The notes beneath the pieces were generated by a model, which made no database searches, had not been told where the DNA came from, and worked only from the letters and a program-made list of their open reading frames with translations. This document shows positions 8,365 through 17,843 of a stretch of DNA of 64,000 nt, one piece after another. Every line of letters starts with the position of its first letter. Position 1 is the first letter of the stretch. The stretch is from Bog-473 sp036489775 (lineage in GTDB: Bacteria; Actinomycetota; Acidimicrobiia; Acidimicrobiales; RAAP-2), in NCBI GenBank assembly GCA_036489775.1, contig DASXFC010000038.1, positions 1-64,000 of the forward strand, written 5' to 3'. The position numbers and the translations under genes are program-made.

Positions 8365-9843
8365 ATGGCCCTCGCCTCCGTTGCTGCCGCCACACTGACG
8401 GGGGCGATGGGCCAGCCAGTCTCCGTCGAGGTCCATGTGACCAGCGGCGTTCCCTGTTTCACCATCGTCGGCTTGCCCGACGCAGCGGTACGCGAGTCGA
8501 GGGACCGTGTGCGCGCCGCTCTGCTCTCGAGCGGCCTCGAATGGCCGCTGCGGCGGGTGACGGTCAACCTGGCGCCCTCTGGCATCAAGAAAGGTGGCGC
8601 CGGCCTCGATCTGGCCATCGCCATCGGCCTCCTGATCGCCCACGAGGGACAATTACCGCCAAGCGCGGCCCACGGTCTGGCCTTCTGTGGGGAACTCGGG
8701 CTCGACGGGACCTTGCGCCACGTCCCGGGCATGGTTGCTCTGGCTGACGCGGCTGTGCCCGGTGGTCTGGTCGTGCCGCTGGTCGACCTGAGAGAGGCTC
8801 GACTGGTCCGCGGCGACGACGCCCATGGCGCGACGAAGCTTGAGCAACTGCACCGGATCCTTCGGGGTCATCTGCCATGGCCTGAGCCCCCGGCTGAGCA
8901 AGCCGACCTGACCCCGCCCCGCGTCCCGGAACTGGCCGACGTCAAGGGCCAGGCCGTGGGCCGGCACGCCCTCGAGGTGGCGGCAGCCGGGAACCACCAC
9001 CTGCTCATGATCGGCCCGCCCGGCAGCGGGAAAACGATGCTGGCCCAGCGGCTGCCCGGGCTGCTCCCGCCGCTCTCCCGGGAGGATTCCATGGAAGTGA
9101 CCAGGATCCACTCGGCCGCCGGCGTCAGCCTGCCCAGGGAGATCCTGGTGACCTGCCCGCCCTTCCGGGCGCCCCACCATCAGGCATCCATCGTGTCGCT
9201 GGTCGGCGGCGGCAGCTGGTCGCTGCGACCGGGCGAGATCAGCCTGGCCTCCCACGGGGTCCTCTTCCTCGACGAGATGGGCGAGTTCCCAGTGGCTGCG
9301 CTCGAAGCACTGCGCCAGCCGCTCGAAGAAGGCGTGATCAGGGTCAGCCGAGCCGGTGGCACGGTGACCTTTCCGGCGGGCTTCCTTCTGGTGGCCGCCA
9401 TGAATCCCTGTCCCTGCGGGGAAGGCGTGTATCCGGGTGCCTGCGCCTGCTCGTCCGTAGCTCGGGCCCGCTACATGCGCCGGCTGTCGGCGCCGCTGCT
9501 CGATCGGTTCGATCTGGTGGTGCCCCTCGATCGCGCTGATCCTGAACAACTCCTGGCGGATGCGGCCGGTGAGTCGACCGCCGTGGTGGCCGAGCGGGTG
9601 GCGGCAGCCCGGCGCCGAGCCGTCGACCGCAAGGACTCTGGAGAGGAGGTGCCGATGGACTCAGCCGGTGAGGATCTTTTGGCCGCCAAGCTACGGGCCG
9701 GGGAGCTCAGCGCCCGCGGTTTGCACAAGGTGGCACGAGTGGCGCGCACCATCGCCGACTTGGCCGGCGATCAACAGGTCGGCTATGCCCACGTGGCCGA
9801 TGCCGTGTCATTGCGTGCGGCCCGATCGGCCTTGGTGTCATGA
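8365..9843 (+). CDS. comM: ComM/YifB family Mg chelatase-like AAA ATPase
   Basis: 492-residue AAA+ protein. Its N-terminal domain (1-175) has the YifB pattern VTSGVPCFTIVGLPDAAVRESRDRVRAAL. Walker A is GPPGSGKT (217-224) and Walker B includes VLFLDEMGEF. A Cys-rich CPCGEG...CACS segment follows, then a C-terminal helical domain. In proteobacteria ComM is a branch-migration helicase promoting integration of transformed DNA. The stop overlaps the dprA start (ATGA), and this pairing supports a role in DNA uptake or recombination. ATG 8365 is preferred to the TTG six bases upstream. Confidence 0.93.
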   Translation: MALASVAAATLTGAMGQPVSVEVHVTSGVPCFTIVGLPDAAVRESRDRVRAALLSSGLEWPLRRVTVNLAPSGIKKGGAGLDLAIAIGLLIAHEGQLPPSAAHGLAFCGELGLDGTLRHVPGMVALADAAVPGGLVVPLVDLREARLVRGDDAHGATKLEQLHRILRGHLPWPEPPAEQADLTPPRVPELADVKGQAVGRHALEVAAAGNHHLLMIGPPGSGKTMLAQRLPGLLPPLSREDSMEVTRIHSAAGVSLPREILVTCPPFRAPHHQASIVSLVGGGSWSLRPGEISLASHGVLFLDEMGEFPVAALEALRQPLEEGVIRVSRAGGTVTFPAGFLLVAAMNPCPCGEGVYPGACACSSVARARYMRRLSAPLLDRFDLVVPLDRADPEQLLADAAGESTAVVAERVAAARRRAVDRKDSGEEVPMDSAGEDLLAAKLRAGELSARGLHKVARVARTIADLAGDQQVGYAHVADAVSLRAARSALVS

Positions 9844-10916
9844 GCGAACACATGGGAACAGCGCTGCCTGAGGAGGCCTTCGCCGCCGCACTGGCGGCAC
9901 AACCACGGGTCGGGCCCAGCCACCTGCGCGCGTTTTTGTGTGTCGAGCGGCCGTCAGTGGCTTGGCAGCAGCATGGCAAAGGGTCGGTCGCCGATGTGGC
10001 CCGGCTGTGGCAGCGATACGAGGAACTCGGCGTGTCAGTACTGACTCAAGATGATCCGGATTATCCGCCCCGATTGCGTGGCGATCCCGAGGCGCCTGCC
10101 GTCCTGTTCTGTCGCGGCAATCCGGCTGTACTGCACCAGCAACCCACGGTCGCCTTGGTGGGAACCCGCAGTCCCACCCGTTACGGCATTGGTGTGGCGG
10201 CCCAACTGGGCGCAGAGCTGGCGGCCACCGGCGTCAGCGTCGTGTCCGGGCTCGCCCTCGGGATCGACGGTGCGGCCCACGAGGGTGCCTGCACTGCTGG
10301 AGCGCCACCAATGGCGGTCGTGGCTGGCGGCCTGGGCGATCCCTATCCGCGCCGCCATGAGCGCCTGTGGGAGCGAGTGGCGGCCCAGGGCGCCATCGTT
10401 TCGGAGTCGCCGTTGGGCGTCCGCACCGAGAAGTGGCGCTTCCCGGTTCGCAACCGGTTGCTGGCGGGGTTGAGCGACGTGGTCGTCGTCGTGGAGAGCC
10501 GCCATGGCGGCGGGTCCCGCCACACCGTCGATGCGGCCGCCGCCCGCGGTATTCCCGTTGGAGCGGTCCCGGGCTCCATCCGCAGCCCCACCTCGGAGGG
10601 CACCAACGCCCTGTTGGTGGAGGGTTGCTTTCCCGTGTGCGGGGTCAGCGACATCCTGGTCGCGCTGGCCCTGCGGGGCATCACGGTGGCCAGTCGGACG
10701 ACCGGCACGGCGAGCGGGCCAGCCGCCGACGGTCTGTCCACGACCTACCAGGGCCCGGATCAGGCCCTGTTCGACGTTCTCTCGCCTGATCCGACCTCCC
10801 TCGACCGATTGGTTTTCCTCACCGGCTTGAGCCTGGCTGAGCTGTGCGGGGGACTGGAGCGTCTGGCTCAGGCCGGATTGGCCCGCGATGTGGGCGGTTG
10901 GTGGGAGAGGACCTAG
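9840..10916 (+). CDS. dprA: DNA-processing protein DprA
   Basis: 358 residues with the DprA Rossmann-type core: VALVGTRSPTRYG, VVSGLALGIDGAAHEGAC, VVAGGLGDPYPRRH and SPLGVRTEKWRFPVRNRLLAGLSD. A short N-terminal helical region and a C-terminal winged-helix-like domain flank it. DprA loads RecA on incoming single-stranded DNA. It is translationally coupled to comM. No other competence gene lies in the window. Confidence 0.95.
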   Translation: MSEHMGTALPEEAFAAALAAQPRVGPSHLRAFLCVERPSVAWQQHGKGSVADVARLWQRYEELGVSVLTQDDPDYPPRLRGDPEAPAVLFCRGNPAVLHQQPTVALVGTRSPTRYGIGVAAQLGAELAATGVSVVSGLALGIDGAAHEGACTAGAPPMAVVAGGLGDPYPRRHERLWERVAAQGAIVSESPLGVRTEKWRFPVRNRLLAGLSDVVVVVESRHGGGSRHTVDAAAARGIPVGAVPGSIRSPTSEGTNALLVEGCFPVCGVSDILVALALRGITVASRTTGTASGPAADGLSTTYQGPDQALFDVLSPDPTSLDRLVFLTGLSLAELCGGLERLAQAGLARDVGGWWERT

Positions 10917-10927
10917 ATTGCGACGCC

Positions 10928-11458
10928 GTGGAGGGACGGTTTCTGCAGGCCACGGCGCTGCCCGAGCTCGAATCTGATTGCCGGGCCGCTGGAGCGTCCG
11001 GCGTATCGGCCGTAATCCTGGCTGATGGCCCGCTCGGTGATGCGGTGGTCCTGGCCGCCGCCCTGGGTCAAAGCAGCTCGCTGACCATGGGCATCCTGGT
11101 CGATCTGACCCACGAGGCGCACCGGCATCCCACCGTCCTGGCCCGGGAGCTGACCACCCTCGACCACGTGTGCCCGGGTCGCACCCTGGTGGCCTTCAGC
11201 GCCCCCCATGGGGTCGAGGTCCATGAAGCCATTCGCATCTGCCGGGCCATGTGGCGCAACGGCGACGTGTCCAGCGTGGGACCGATCTATCCGGTGCCAG
11301 GGGCCATCAACCTGCCCATCCCACCGACGGCCGATAGCCCCAAGGTGGCGCTGGACCTCCGAGGCGGTGGTGAGGTTCCTGCGGGCCTGCGCTCGTTGGT
11401 CGACTATCTCCTGCTGCCGACTGATGACCCTGCCGTCTGCCTCATGCAGCCAACGTGA
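10928..11458 (+). CDS. short luciferase-like (LLM) flavin/F420 oxidoreductase-like protein
   Basis: 176 residues resembling part of the luciferase-like monooxygenase barrel: GPLGDAVVLAAALGQSSSLTMGILVDLTHEAHRHPTVLA then LTTLDHVCPGRTLVAFSAPHG. Full LLM proteins have about 280-350 residues, so this is roughly half size, and no frameshifted remainder is apparent. Start GTG 10928 lies 11 bases after dprA, and the stop overlaps the next gene (GTGA). Activity is doubtful; it may be a reduced or specialised version. Confidence 0.6.
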   Translation: MEGRFLQATALPELESDCRAAGASGVSAVILADGPLGDAVVLAAALGQSSSLTMGILVDLTHEAHRHPTVLARELTTLDHVCPGRTLVAFSAPHGVEVHEAIRICRAMWRNGDVSSVGPIYPVPGAINLPIPPTADSPKVALDLRGGGEVPAGLRSLVDYLLLPTDDPAVCLMQPT

Positions 11459-13563
11459 CCGTACGCGAAGCCCGGCCGACCGCCGTCACCGGTCGTCATC
11501 TCCCCGCCCTCAACGGCCTGCGAGCCATTGCGGTGCTCGGGGTCATGGCGTACCACCTCCAGCTGGGGTGGGCCTCGGGTGGTTACCTCGGCGTCGACCT
11601 TTTCTTCGTCCTCTCGGGCTTTCTCATCACCACGCTTCTGCTCGAGGAATGGGGAGCATCGGGACGGATCAACCTGGCCAACTTCTGGGCTCGACGGGCG
11701 CGCCGACTGCTGCCAGCCCTCTTCCTGATGGTGTTCGCTCTTGCCATCTACGTCGTGATCAACGCCCAGCTGGGCGGACCCGGCGCCAATGCACTGATCG
11801 ATCTCTCCGACCTGCGCGGCGACGCCATCGCCACCCTGCTCTACGTCGGCAACTGGCACGCCATCTTCGCCCACCAGTCGTACTTCGCCCAGTTCTCGAC
11901 CCCGTCGCCGCTCCAGCACACCTGGTCGCTGGCCATCGAGGAGCAGTTCTACCTGGTCTGGCCCTTGCTGCTCGTCCTCCTGCTCAAGGTGGGCCGCCGC
12001 TCCTGGCGCCAGTTCGGACTGGTGGTCACCGTGACGGTCGGTTTGGCCTCAGCGGGATTGATGGCGCTGCTCTTCCATCCCGGTGGGGATCCGACCCGGG
12101 TGTACTACGGCACCGATACTCGCCTCTTCGATCTCATGGCAGGGGCGACCTTGGCCTTCCTCGCCGCATCTCGCCCCCAACCCAACGCGCGGGCGCAGCG
12201 GACGCTGCACATTGCGGCGCCCATTGCTGTCATCGGGCTCGGGGTGTGCTGGGTGACCAGCGGCACCTCGGGAGGACTGCCGAGAGACTGGATGTTCGAC
12301 GGTGGTTTCCTGCTCTGTGCCGTCCTGGCGGCCATCGTGGTGGCCGATGCCCGATTGACCCAGCCCGGCACCCTGGGCCGGTTACTGGCCACTCGGCCCC
12401 TCCATTTCCTGGGCACGATCTCCTACGGCCTCTACCTCTGGCATTGGCCGATCTTCGTGTACCTCACGGGAGCCCGCACCGGCCTCTCGACCTTCCCGCT
12501 CGACGTGGTTCGTGTCGTCGTCACCCTGGTGGTGTCGACGGCCAGCTACTACCTGGTGGAGCGCCCACTGCGCCAGGCTCACTTCCGGGGACTGTTCCGC
12601 CTGTGGCTCGCCCCGGTGGCCGCCATCGTCACGGCCGTGGTGATGGTGGTGTCGACCTTCCCGGCCGTGGCCGATCCGGGCACCGTAGTCAAGACCACTC
12701 ACCTGGCCAGTGGATCCACGGCCAAAATCGAGGTGGCCGGCACTGGTGGTTACGAGGACCAGAAGCTCATCACCCTGGCTACCCACCCGTCGGCCACCCA
12801 ACCCCTCCATGTGACGTTGTTAGGCGACTCCGTCATGCACGACTTTTCCTATGGCATCACCGCTGCCCTCGAAGCGACCGGCGAAGCCACCGTCGACACC
12901 AACACCATCGACGGCTTCGGGCTCACTACGGCGACGATCTGGCCCACCTCCATCCCGAAGATCATCCACGAGACCGGAGCACAACTCATCGTGGCCAGCT
13001 GGAGTTGGGATCAGGACGGACCCACCACACCAAACGCTCTGCATCAGCCCAAGCAGTACACGGCGCTGCTCGAGCGGGCGGTTCGATTGATGTTGGCGCA
13101 GCCCGGGATGGAAGGGGTGATCTTCACGCAGTTCCCTATCTCGGGTCAGATCGCAGCAGCCAACCCGGCCAACCAGGTTGCCTACAACAAGGCGCGCGCC
13201 GCCGGGGTCGCCGCCTGGAACAACATTGCCGCCCACATGGCGTCGGTCTTCCCCGGCAAGGTGATGTACCTGCCTCTGGCCGACTCGATCCTGCTCAACG
13301 GCAAGTTCTCGTCCTGGCTACCGCCGCTCGGAGATCCGAACGCACCCAAGGGCCAGTGGATCCGGGTGCGCAAGGTTGACAACGTGCACATCTGCCCCGA
13401 AGGCACTGCCCGCTATGCCTTGGCCCTTCTCGCTGACATGTCGCAGATCTTCCCCCTCACCGCGCCAGCCACCGATGACTGGACCCAGGGGCGGTGGACA
13501 TCGGACCCTGACTTCAACAATCCGCCGGGCGCCTGTCCTGACGATCATCCGCCGAGCGGCTGA
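11455..13563 (+). CDS. acyltransferase 3 / SGNH-type cell-surface O-acetyltransferase
   Basis: 702-residue OafA-like protein. The N-terminal half (about 15-345) is an integral-membrane acyltransferase_3 domain with ALNGLRAIAVLGVMAYH, GVDLFFVLSGFLITTLLLEEW and about ten membrane helices. The C-terminal part (about 440-690) is an SGNH esterase-like domain starting at LLGDSVMHDF, with a Cys pair near the end. Such proteins transfer acetyl groups from acetyl-CoA to extracytoplasmic glycans. The GTG start overlaps the previous stop. A hairpin terminator follows. Confidence 0.9.
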   Translation: MTVREARPTAVTGRHLPALNGLRAIAVLGVMAYHLQLGWASGGYLGVDLFFVLSGFLITTLLLEEWGASGRINLANFWARRARRLLPALFLMVFALAIYVVINAQLGGPGANALIDLSDLRGDAIATLLYVGNWHAIFAHQSYFAQFSTPSPLQHTWSLAIEEQFYLVWPLLLVLLLKVGRRSWRQFGLVVTVTVGLASAGLMALLFHPGGDPTRVYYGTDTRLFDLMAGATLAFLAASRPQPNARAQRTLHIAAPIAVIGLGVCWVTSGTSGGLPRDWMFDGGFLLCAVLAAIVVADARLTQPGTLGRLLATRPLHFLGTISYGLYLWHWPIFVYLTGARTGLSTFPLDVVRVVVTLVVSTASYYLVERPLRQAHFRGLFRLWLAPVAAIVTAVVMVVSTFPAVADPGTVVKTTHLASGSTAKIEVAGTGGYEDQKLITLATHPSATQPLHVTLLGDSVMHDFSYGITAALEATGEATVDTNTIDGFGLTTATIWPTSIPKIIHETGAQLIVASWSWDQDGPTTPNALHQPKQYTALLERAVRLMLAQPGMEGVIFTQFPISGQIAAANPANQVAYNKARAAGVAAWNNIAAHMASVFPGKVMYLPLADSILLNGKFSSWLPPLGDPNAPKGQWIRVRKVDNVHICPEGTARYALALLADMSQIFPLTAPATDDWTQGRWTSDPDFNNPPGACPDDHPPSG

Positions 13564-13625
13564 GGTCTGAGCTGGTACATCGGCCAGTTCTCATCACCCT
13601 CAAGCGCACGTCGCCCCACACAACG

Positions 13626-13657
13626 AAAGAGCCGGCTCCTTTCGGAGCCGGCTCTTT
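13626..13657. terminator. bidirectional hairpin terminator
   Basis: A perfect 14-bp inverted repeat (AAAGAGCCGGCTCC / GGAGCCGGCTCTTT) with a TTTC loop sits between the convergent acyltransferase and IPT-protein genes. A-rich and T-rich stem ends serve both strands. Confidence 0.85.
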
Positions 13658-13680
13658 CACACCATTGGGTGCCGTCAGCG

Positions 13681-16600
13681 TTATTGGGAACCGAAGGCGA
13701 TGGCGGCCGTGATCGGCGCATTGAGGTGTATTCCACCTAGGGATTTCTCGAATGGCGCATCACCGAAGGTGAAGACCCCGCCGTCGGCTCCGAACTCCCA
13801 GTAACCCTTACCGGTCGAGGTGGCCTGACCGAAGACGATCGGAGCCGACGGATTGCTGGCTCCACCGAGGCCCGTGACGGCGTCGCCGAAGGCTTCTACC
13901 GGTCCGGACTGGAGGAACATGTAGTAGCCCTCGCCGTCAGGGGTAGTGGCCAGGGCCACAACCTTGCCGAACTCAATCTGAGGACCGGTGCTAATCGTCG
14001 GAGCGTTGCCGAAGGTGTAGGTGTCGCCATCCGCGGTCACCAGCCAGTAGCCCGCGTTGTTCGGGTTGGCGCCCACGCCGAACGGATAGGCCGTGGCACC
14101 ACTGACCGGATAGGTCGGGGTGATGTTCTCGCCCGGCAGCGATCCTTCGAAGACGGCGTCACCGAAGTCGAAGACACCTCCATCGCCGGCGAACATCCGA
14201 TAGCCGCCGCCGTCCGGCGTGGCCTCTGCGGTGACGATCGGTGCGTTCAGCACCTGCCCTGGCTTGAGCTGGTTGTAGATCGAACCGTAGAAGTTGGCGT
14301 CACCAAAGGTGAAGACACCACCATCGGCCGCGAACAGCCAGTAGCCACCGTGGTCTGGCGTATCCGCCATGGCGACGATGGGTGAGTTCAGCACCTGCCC
14401 AGGCTTGAGGATCCCAGGCACCGAACCGTAGAACTGGGCGCCGCCGAAGCTGAAGACGCCGCCGTCAGAAGCTGCTTCCCAGTATCCCGGCTCGATGTAG
14501 GTGAAGTTCTCCGGCGACTGCGCCGTACCACCAGGAGTGGTGACGTACACGGGAACCGTCGCCGGGGCGCCTGAAGGCGGCTCGATCACCTGGATCTCGG
14601 TGCAGTCCGTCGACTCGGTCTTGATGGTGGCCGAGGCCGTGCCGAACAGGACGAGGGAGGCGCCGCAGAGGTCGGTGCCCTTGATGATGACGGTCTCACC
14701 ACCGCTGAGCGGTCCGCTGGTCGGGCTGATACCCGAGACGACCGGCGCCAGGACGTAGGTGTACTGGACGCTGTTCGAGGTGCCGGCGGACTGGGTCACC
14801 GTCACCGGAACCGGGCCGGCCCCTCCGGGGAGGTTGCTGGCCGGGGTCACCGCAGTGATTTCGGTGGTGCTGACCACGACCACGTTGATGGCCTGCACGC
14901 CGTTGAAACTGACTCCAGGCGCTGGGGCGTACGGGTCGAAGTTCGTTCCGGTCAGGGTCACGCTCTGTCCGCCCGGAACCGGGCCGGACGCCGGATTGAT
15001 CGAGGAGAGCGTCGGGGATCCCTCGTAGAAGAAGCGACTCTCCGCGTTCCCGTCAGGCGACACCAGGCAGACCTCAGTCAGGCCGACCGTTCCCGCCGGT
15101 GTCGTTAGGTTGACGCTCGTCGGGGTTGGCGTCCCCTGGATGGTTCCCGCATTCCCGCCGCTCGGCGTGCCGGTGAGAGGGCAGGTGCTCGGGTTGAAGA
15201 TCGCTGCCGTCGTCCCCTGGAGGTTGGTTCCCGAGGCCACGACCGCAGTGCCTCCCGCGGTCGTGCCGTAGTCGGGGCTCAGGGTGAAGGACGGTGGGCC
15301 GACGTAGGTGTACCCGATGCCGTTCGAGGTCCCGAAGCCGGTGGTGACGGTCACTGTGGCGTTCCCCGCCAATCCCGGTGGCGTCACGATCGTGATCGAG
15401 GTGTTGGTCGATGTGGTGACCGTCGCGTTGGCGGTGCTGGTTCCGCTGGTCCCGCTTTGCGTGAACGTCACCGTCGGCACGGTTCCAACCGGCGAAAGGT
15501 TGGTGCCGGTGATCACCGCGGTTTGGCCACCAGCGGTTGGGCCCGAGTTAGGGACGATGCCGTTGGTGGAGGAGATGACGGGCGGCGCGACGTATGTGTA
15601 CGGTTCCGAGTTGGTGGAGGGACCACCCACATCGCTCACGCTGACCTGGACGACTCCCGATCCATCGCCCCCCGCAATCGGGCTGGCCGGCGTGGTCGCC
15701 GTGATCTCCGTCGAGCTCACGACCACGACGTTGGTGGCCGCCGAGCCGGGGCCGGACGTCGGAGTGAAGTGCACGACCGTGCTGGCGTCACCGGGCACGA
15801 AGTTTGACCCGGTGATCGTCACGCTCTGACCACCAGTGACCGGGCCAACATCGGGGACGATGCCATTGGTACTGGCGATGGTGGGCGCCGCTTCGAAGGT
15901 GAAGTGGTCGGACAGAGTGGCAAAGCTCGAGGCTGCGGCACCACCCACGCCAAGACCGGGTGAGGTCACAATGACGTCGGTGACGCCAACTGGGTGAGCC
16001 GGTGACATCACGGTCAACTGCGTCGCGGAGTTCACCATCACCGAGGTTCCGGCGTGTTGCGTTCCATCCGTCGGGTCAGTGAAGCTGACGGTCGAGGTCG
16101 GTACGAAGCCCTGTCCTATGACCGTCACCGTGGTGCCACCTGCAGTCGGACCGAATTGCGGGCTAACCGAGGTCACCTCGACCGGCGCAGTCACGTAGAG
16201 GTATGGAAGCGAGTTGCTCGTACCACCGACGTCGACGACGTAGACGTTGACGGTTCCGGCGGTGGGATCGGCCGGGGTGAAGCCTGTGATGGTGTCGTTC
16301 TGGTTATTGGGCGTGTCCGTCACCACGGTGCCAGTGGCCTTGAGCGTGTCGGCGGGACCGAAGTAGACGACGGAGTCCGGCCCGAGGTTGTCCCCGGTGA
16401 TCTCGAAGGGTTGTCCGCCCGTCGTTGGTCCTTCGGGCGGGGTGAGGCTGCCCACAATGGGGGCGGTCAAAGAGGAGATCGACGGTGTGATCTCGTAGGT
16501 GAACGCGTCACCGGGGGTGACCGTCGAGGTACTGAATCCATATTGGTTCTCGACCTGGACGGCAACGGTGGTATTCGCCGTGATCCCGGTATCGGACGGA

Positions 16601-17508
16601 TCGACGGCCGTGAGGTAGGCGGGGACGGTCGCCGTCGCCGGCACGTAGGTCACGTCAGTGGCGGCGACGCCACCGAACTTCACGGCGAGCGGGCTGGCCT
16701 GGAAGCCTGAACCCTGAATGGTGACCGAGGTTCCCCCGGCGGCAATCCCGTAGTTCGGGGTCACGCTGGTCACCGTGGGGGGGGCTTCGATGTCGGGCCC
16801 AGTGGCCGCACAGGTCGCCTCGGATAGGTTGACCACAATGCCGCCGTTGACGGCGCCCAGGAGTTGGATGTGGACGCCGATGACGGTGATGGACGTGGCA
16901 CCGGCAGCGTTCGAGACGGTCTGGTCATTCAACGTGATGTTGACCAGACCGGAGAGCGGGCCCAGCTCAGAGGCAGTCAGACCGGTATTGGGGGCGGGGT
17001 CAGACGGGATGTTGGCCGGTGATGCCCCGTCGATACTCAACCCGGTGATTTCGGTGCTGGCGGTCGAGCCGCCGGCGTTCGAGTTGCAAGTGACGTTCAC
17101 GGCCTGGATGTCGAGGAGGGGAGGTGCGCTGCCAAGGAGTGAGACGCCGTTCAGGCCCGCAATTCCCTCGGTGCCGGAAGCGGCGTTGATCTGCTCGTTG
17201 GCCTGCCCGAAGTTGGTGGAGGTGGCCTGAGCGTTCAGGGTGTTGGCCGTCAGAAGGTCCGGAACGTCCGCCGGCAGCACCTGCTGGACGGTCGAGGACT
17301 GCCCGGCTGCCCCCAAGGTCGCTACCGGGAGAGGACCGAGTGCACTCCCACCCAAGAGCGTGGCTTGGATGCCATAGGCGCTGGAGGTTCCGCTGTCGGG
17401 CGCCGCAGCCTGTGCCGGCGTCGAGCCGAACAGGGCCGACGATCCCACCACGCTCCCGGCGACGATGACCGCCGCCATGAATGACTGCCTGAATCGAGTG
17501 AGCAACAT
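13681..17508 (-). CDS. large secreted IPT/TIG-repeat surface protein with six C-terminal GYW repeats
   Basis: 1275 residues. A Sec signal peptide (about 1-35, cut near AQAAAP) is followed by a ~200-residue domain beginning SAYGIQATLLGG, like choice-of-anchor P proteins. Eight IPT/TIG immunoglobulin-like repeats follow (about 245-1000), each with a (V/I)xxxxPxxGPxxGGxxVxIxGxxF-type signature. The last ~270 residues contain six repeats of 41-51 residues built on GYW-x5-DGGVFTFGDAxFxGS, suggesting a propeller. No LPXTG or membrane anchor is seen. It is likely an adhesin or surface-layer component. AAAGGA lies eleven bases before the ATG. Confidence 0.85.
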   Translation of the reverse strand: MLLTRFRQSFMAAVIVAGSVVGSSALFGSTPAQAAAPDSGTSSAYGIQATLLGGSALGPLPVATLGAAGQSSTVQQVLPADVPDLLTANTLNAQATSTNFGQANEQINAASGTEGIAGLNGVSLLGSAPPLLDIQAVNVTCNSNAGGSTASTEITGLSIDGASPANIPSDPAPNTGLTASELGPLSGLVNITLNDQTVSNAAGATSITVIGVHIQLLGAVNGGIVVNLSEATCAATGPDIEAPPTVTSVTPNYGIAAGGTSVTIQGSGFQASPLAVKFGGVAATDVTYVPATATVPAYLTAVDPSDTGITANTTVAVQVENQYGFSTSTVTPGDAFTYEITPSISSLTAPIVGSLTPPEGPTTGGQPFEITGDNLGPDSVVYFGPADTLKATGTVVTDTPNNQNDTITGFTPADPTAGTVNVYVVDVGGTSNSLPYLYVTAPVEVTSVSPQFGPTAGGTTVTVIGQGFVPTSTVSFTDPTDGTQHAGTSVMVNSATQLTVMSPAHPVGVTDVIVTSPGLGVGGAAASSFATLSDHFTFEAAPTIASTNGIVPDVGPVTGGQSVTITGSNFVPGDASTVVHFTPTSGPGSAATNVVVVSSTEITATTPASPIAGGDGSGVVQVSVSDVGGPSTNSEPYTYVAPPVISSTNGIVPNSGPTAGGQTAVITGTNLSPVGTVPTVTFTQSGTSGTSTANATVTTSTNTSITIVTPPGLAGNATVTVTTGFGTSNGIGYTYVGPPSFTLSPDYGTTAGGTAVVASGTNLQGTTAAIFNPSTCPLTGTPSGGNAGTIQGTPTPTSVNLTTPAGTVGLTEVCLVSPDGNAESRFFYEGSPTLSSINPASGPVPGGQSVTLTGTNFDPYAPAPGVSFNGVQAINVVVVSTTEITAVTPASNLPGGAGPVPVTVTQSAGTSNSVQYTYVLAPVVSGISPTSGPLSGGETVIIKGTDLCGASLVLFGTASATIKTESTDCTEIQVIEPPSGAPATVPVYVTTPGGTAQSPENFTYIEPGYWEAASDGGVFSFGGAQFYGSVPGILKPGQVLNSPIVAMADTPDHGGYWLFAADGGVFTFGDANFYGSIYNQLKPGQVLNAPIVTAEATPDGGGYRMFAGDGGVFDFGDAVFEGSLPGENITPTYPVSGATAYPFGVGANPNNAGYWLVTADGDTYTFGNAPTISTGPQIEFGKVVALATTPDGEGYYMFLQSGPVEAFGDAVTGLGGASNPSAPIVFGQATSTGKGYWEFGADGGVFTFGDAPFEKSLGGIHLNAPITAAIAFGSQ

Positions 17509-17843
17509 AGAGCTATCGGTTCCTTTTAGTTCAACGCTCGGGGGACCCAGCGGGGGGCTGAGGCTTCTGGTACGGCGTATCTTCGCAGGTAGAACGGTCT
17601 TTTGGGCGGAATATGGCGATGCTTTTCACGAGATTCTCCACATCTCAGTTGCGATGTGCAAATCCCGAGAGGCCCTTTTCCCTGGTCGCGGTGGGTTCTA
17701 CCCCCATGTGAAGGTGCCAAACCCGGCCCTGGTCGCTTCCTCGGGCCACCCGCCGCTCCCACCAGGGCACGGCGGAAGGAATGGCTGCAGCCGGACCCAC
17801 GCCTGGACTGGGTCGCCTCGCGCGCCGGCCATAAGCTGCCGTC
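17509..17843. other. 335-bp divergent intergenic region
   Basis: It lies between the divergent IPT-protein and fumC genes. It must hold both promoters: the fumC -10-like TAAGCT is at 17832 and the Shine-Dalgarno of the IPT gene is near 17522-17527. About 300 bases have no coding signature on either strand. A long 5' leader for the IPT gene is possible, but no known riboswitch could be assigned. Confidence 0.5.
17832..17837 (+). promoter_or_regulatory. -10-like TAAGCT of fumC
   Basis: Six bases before GTG 17844 with no Shine-Dalgarno, consistent with a leaderless transcript. Confidence 0.5.

Noticed and set aside
17535..17605. Fragment resembling a ydaO (c-di-AMP) riboswitch: CGGGGGACCCAGC then CTTCGCAGG on the plus strand
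   Set aside because: The two pieces are only about 40 bases apart, the GGGTGAA-type middle is missing, and the strand points to fumC rather than the surface protein. Resemblance is probably chance; a covariance-model scan would decide.
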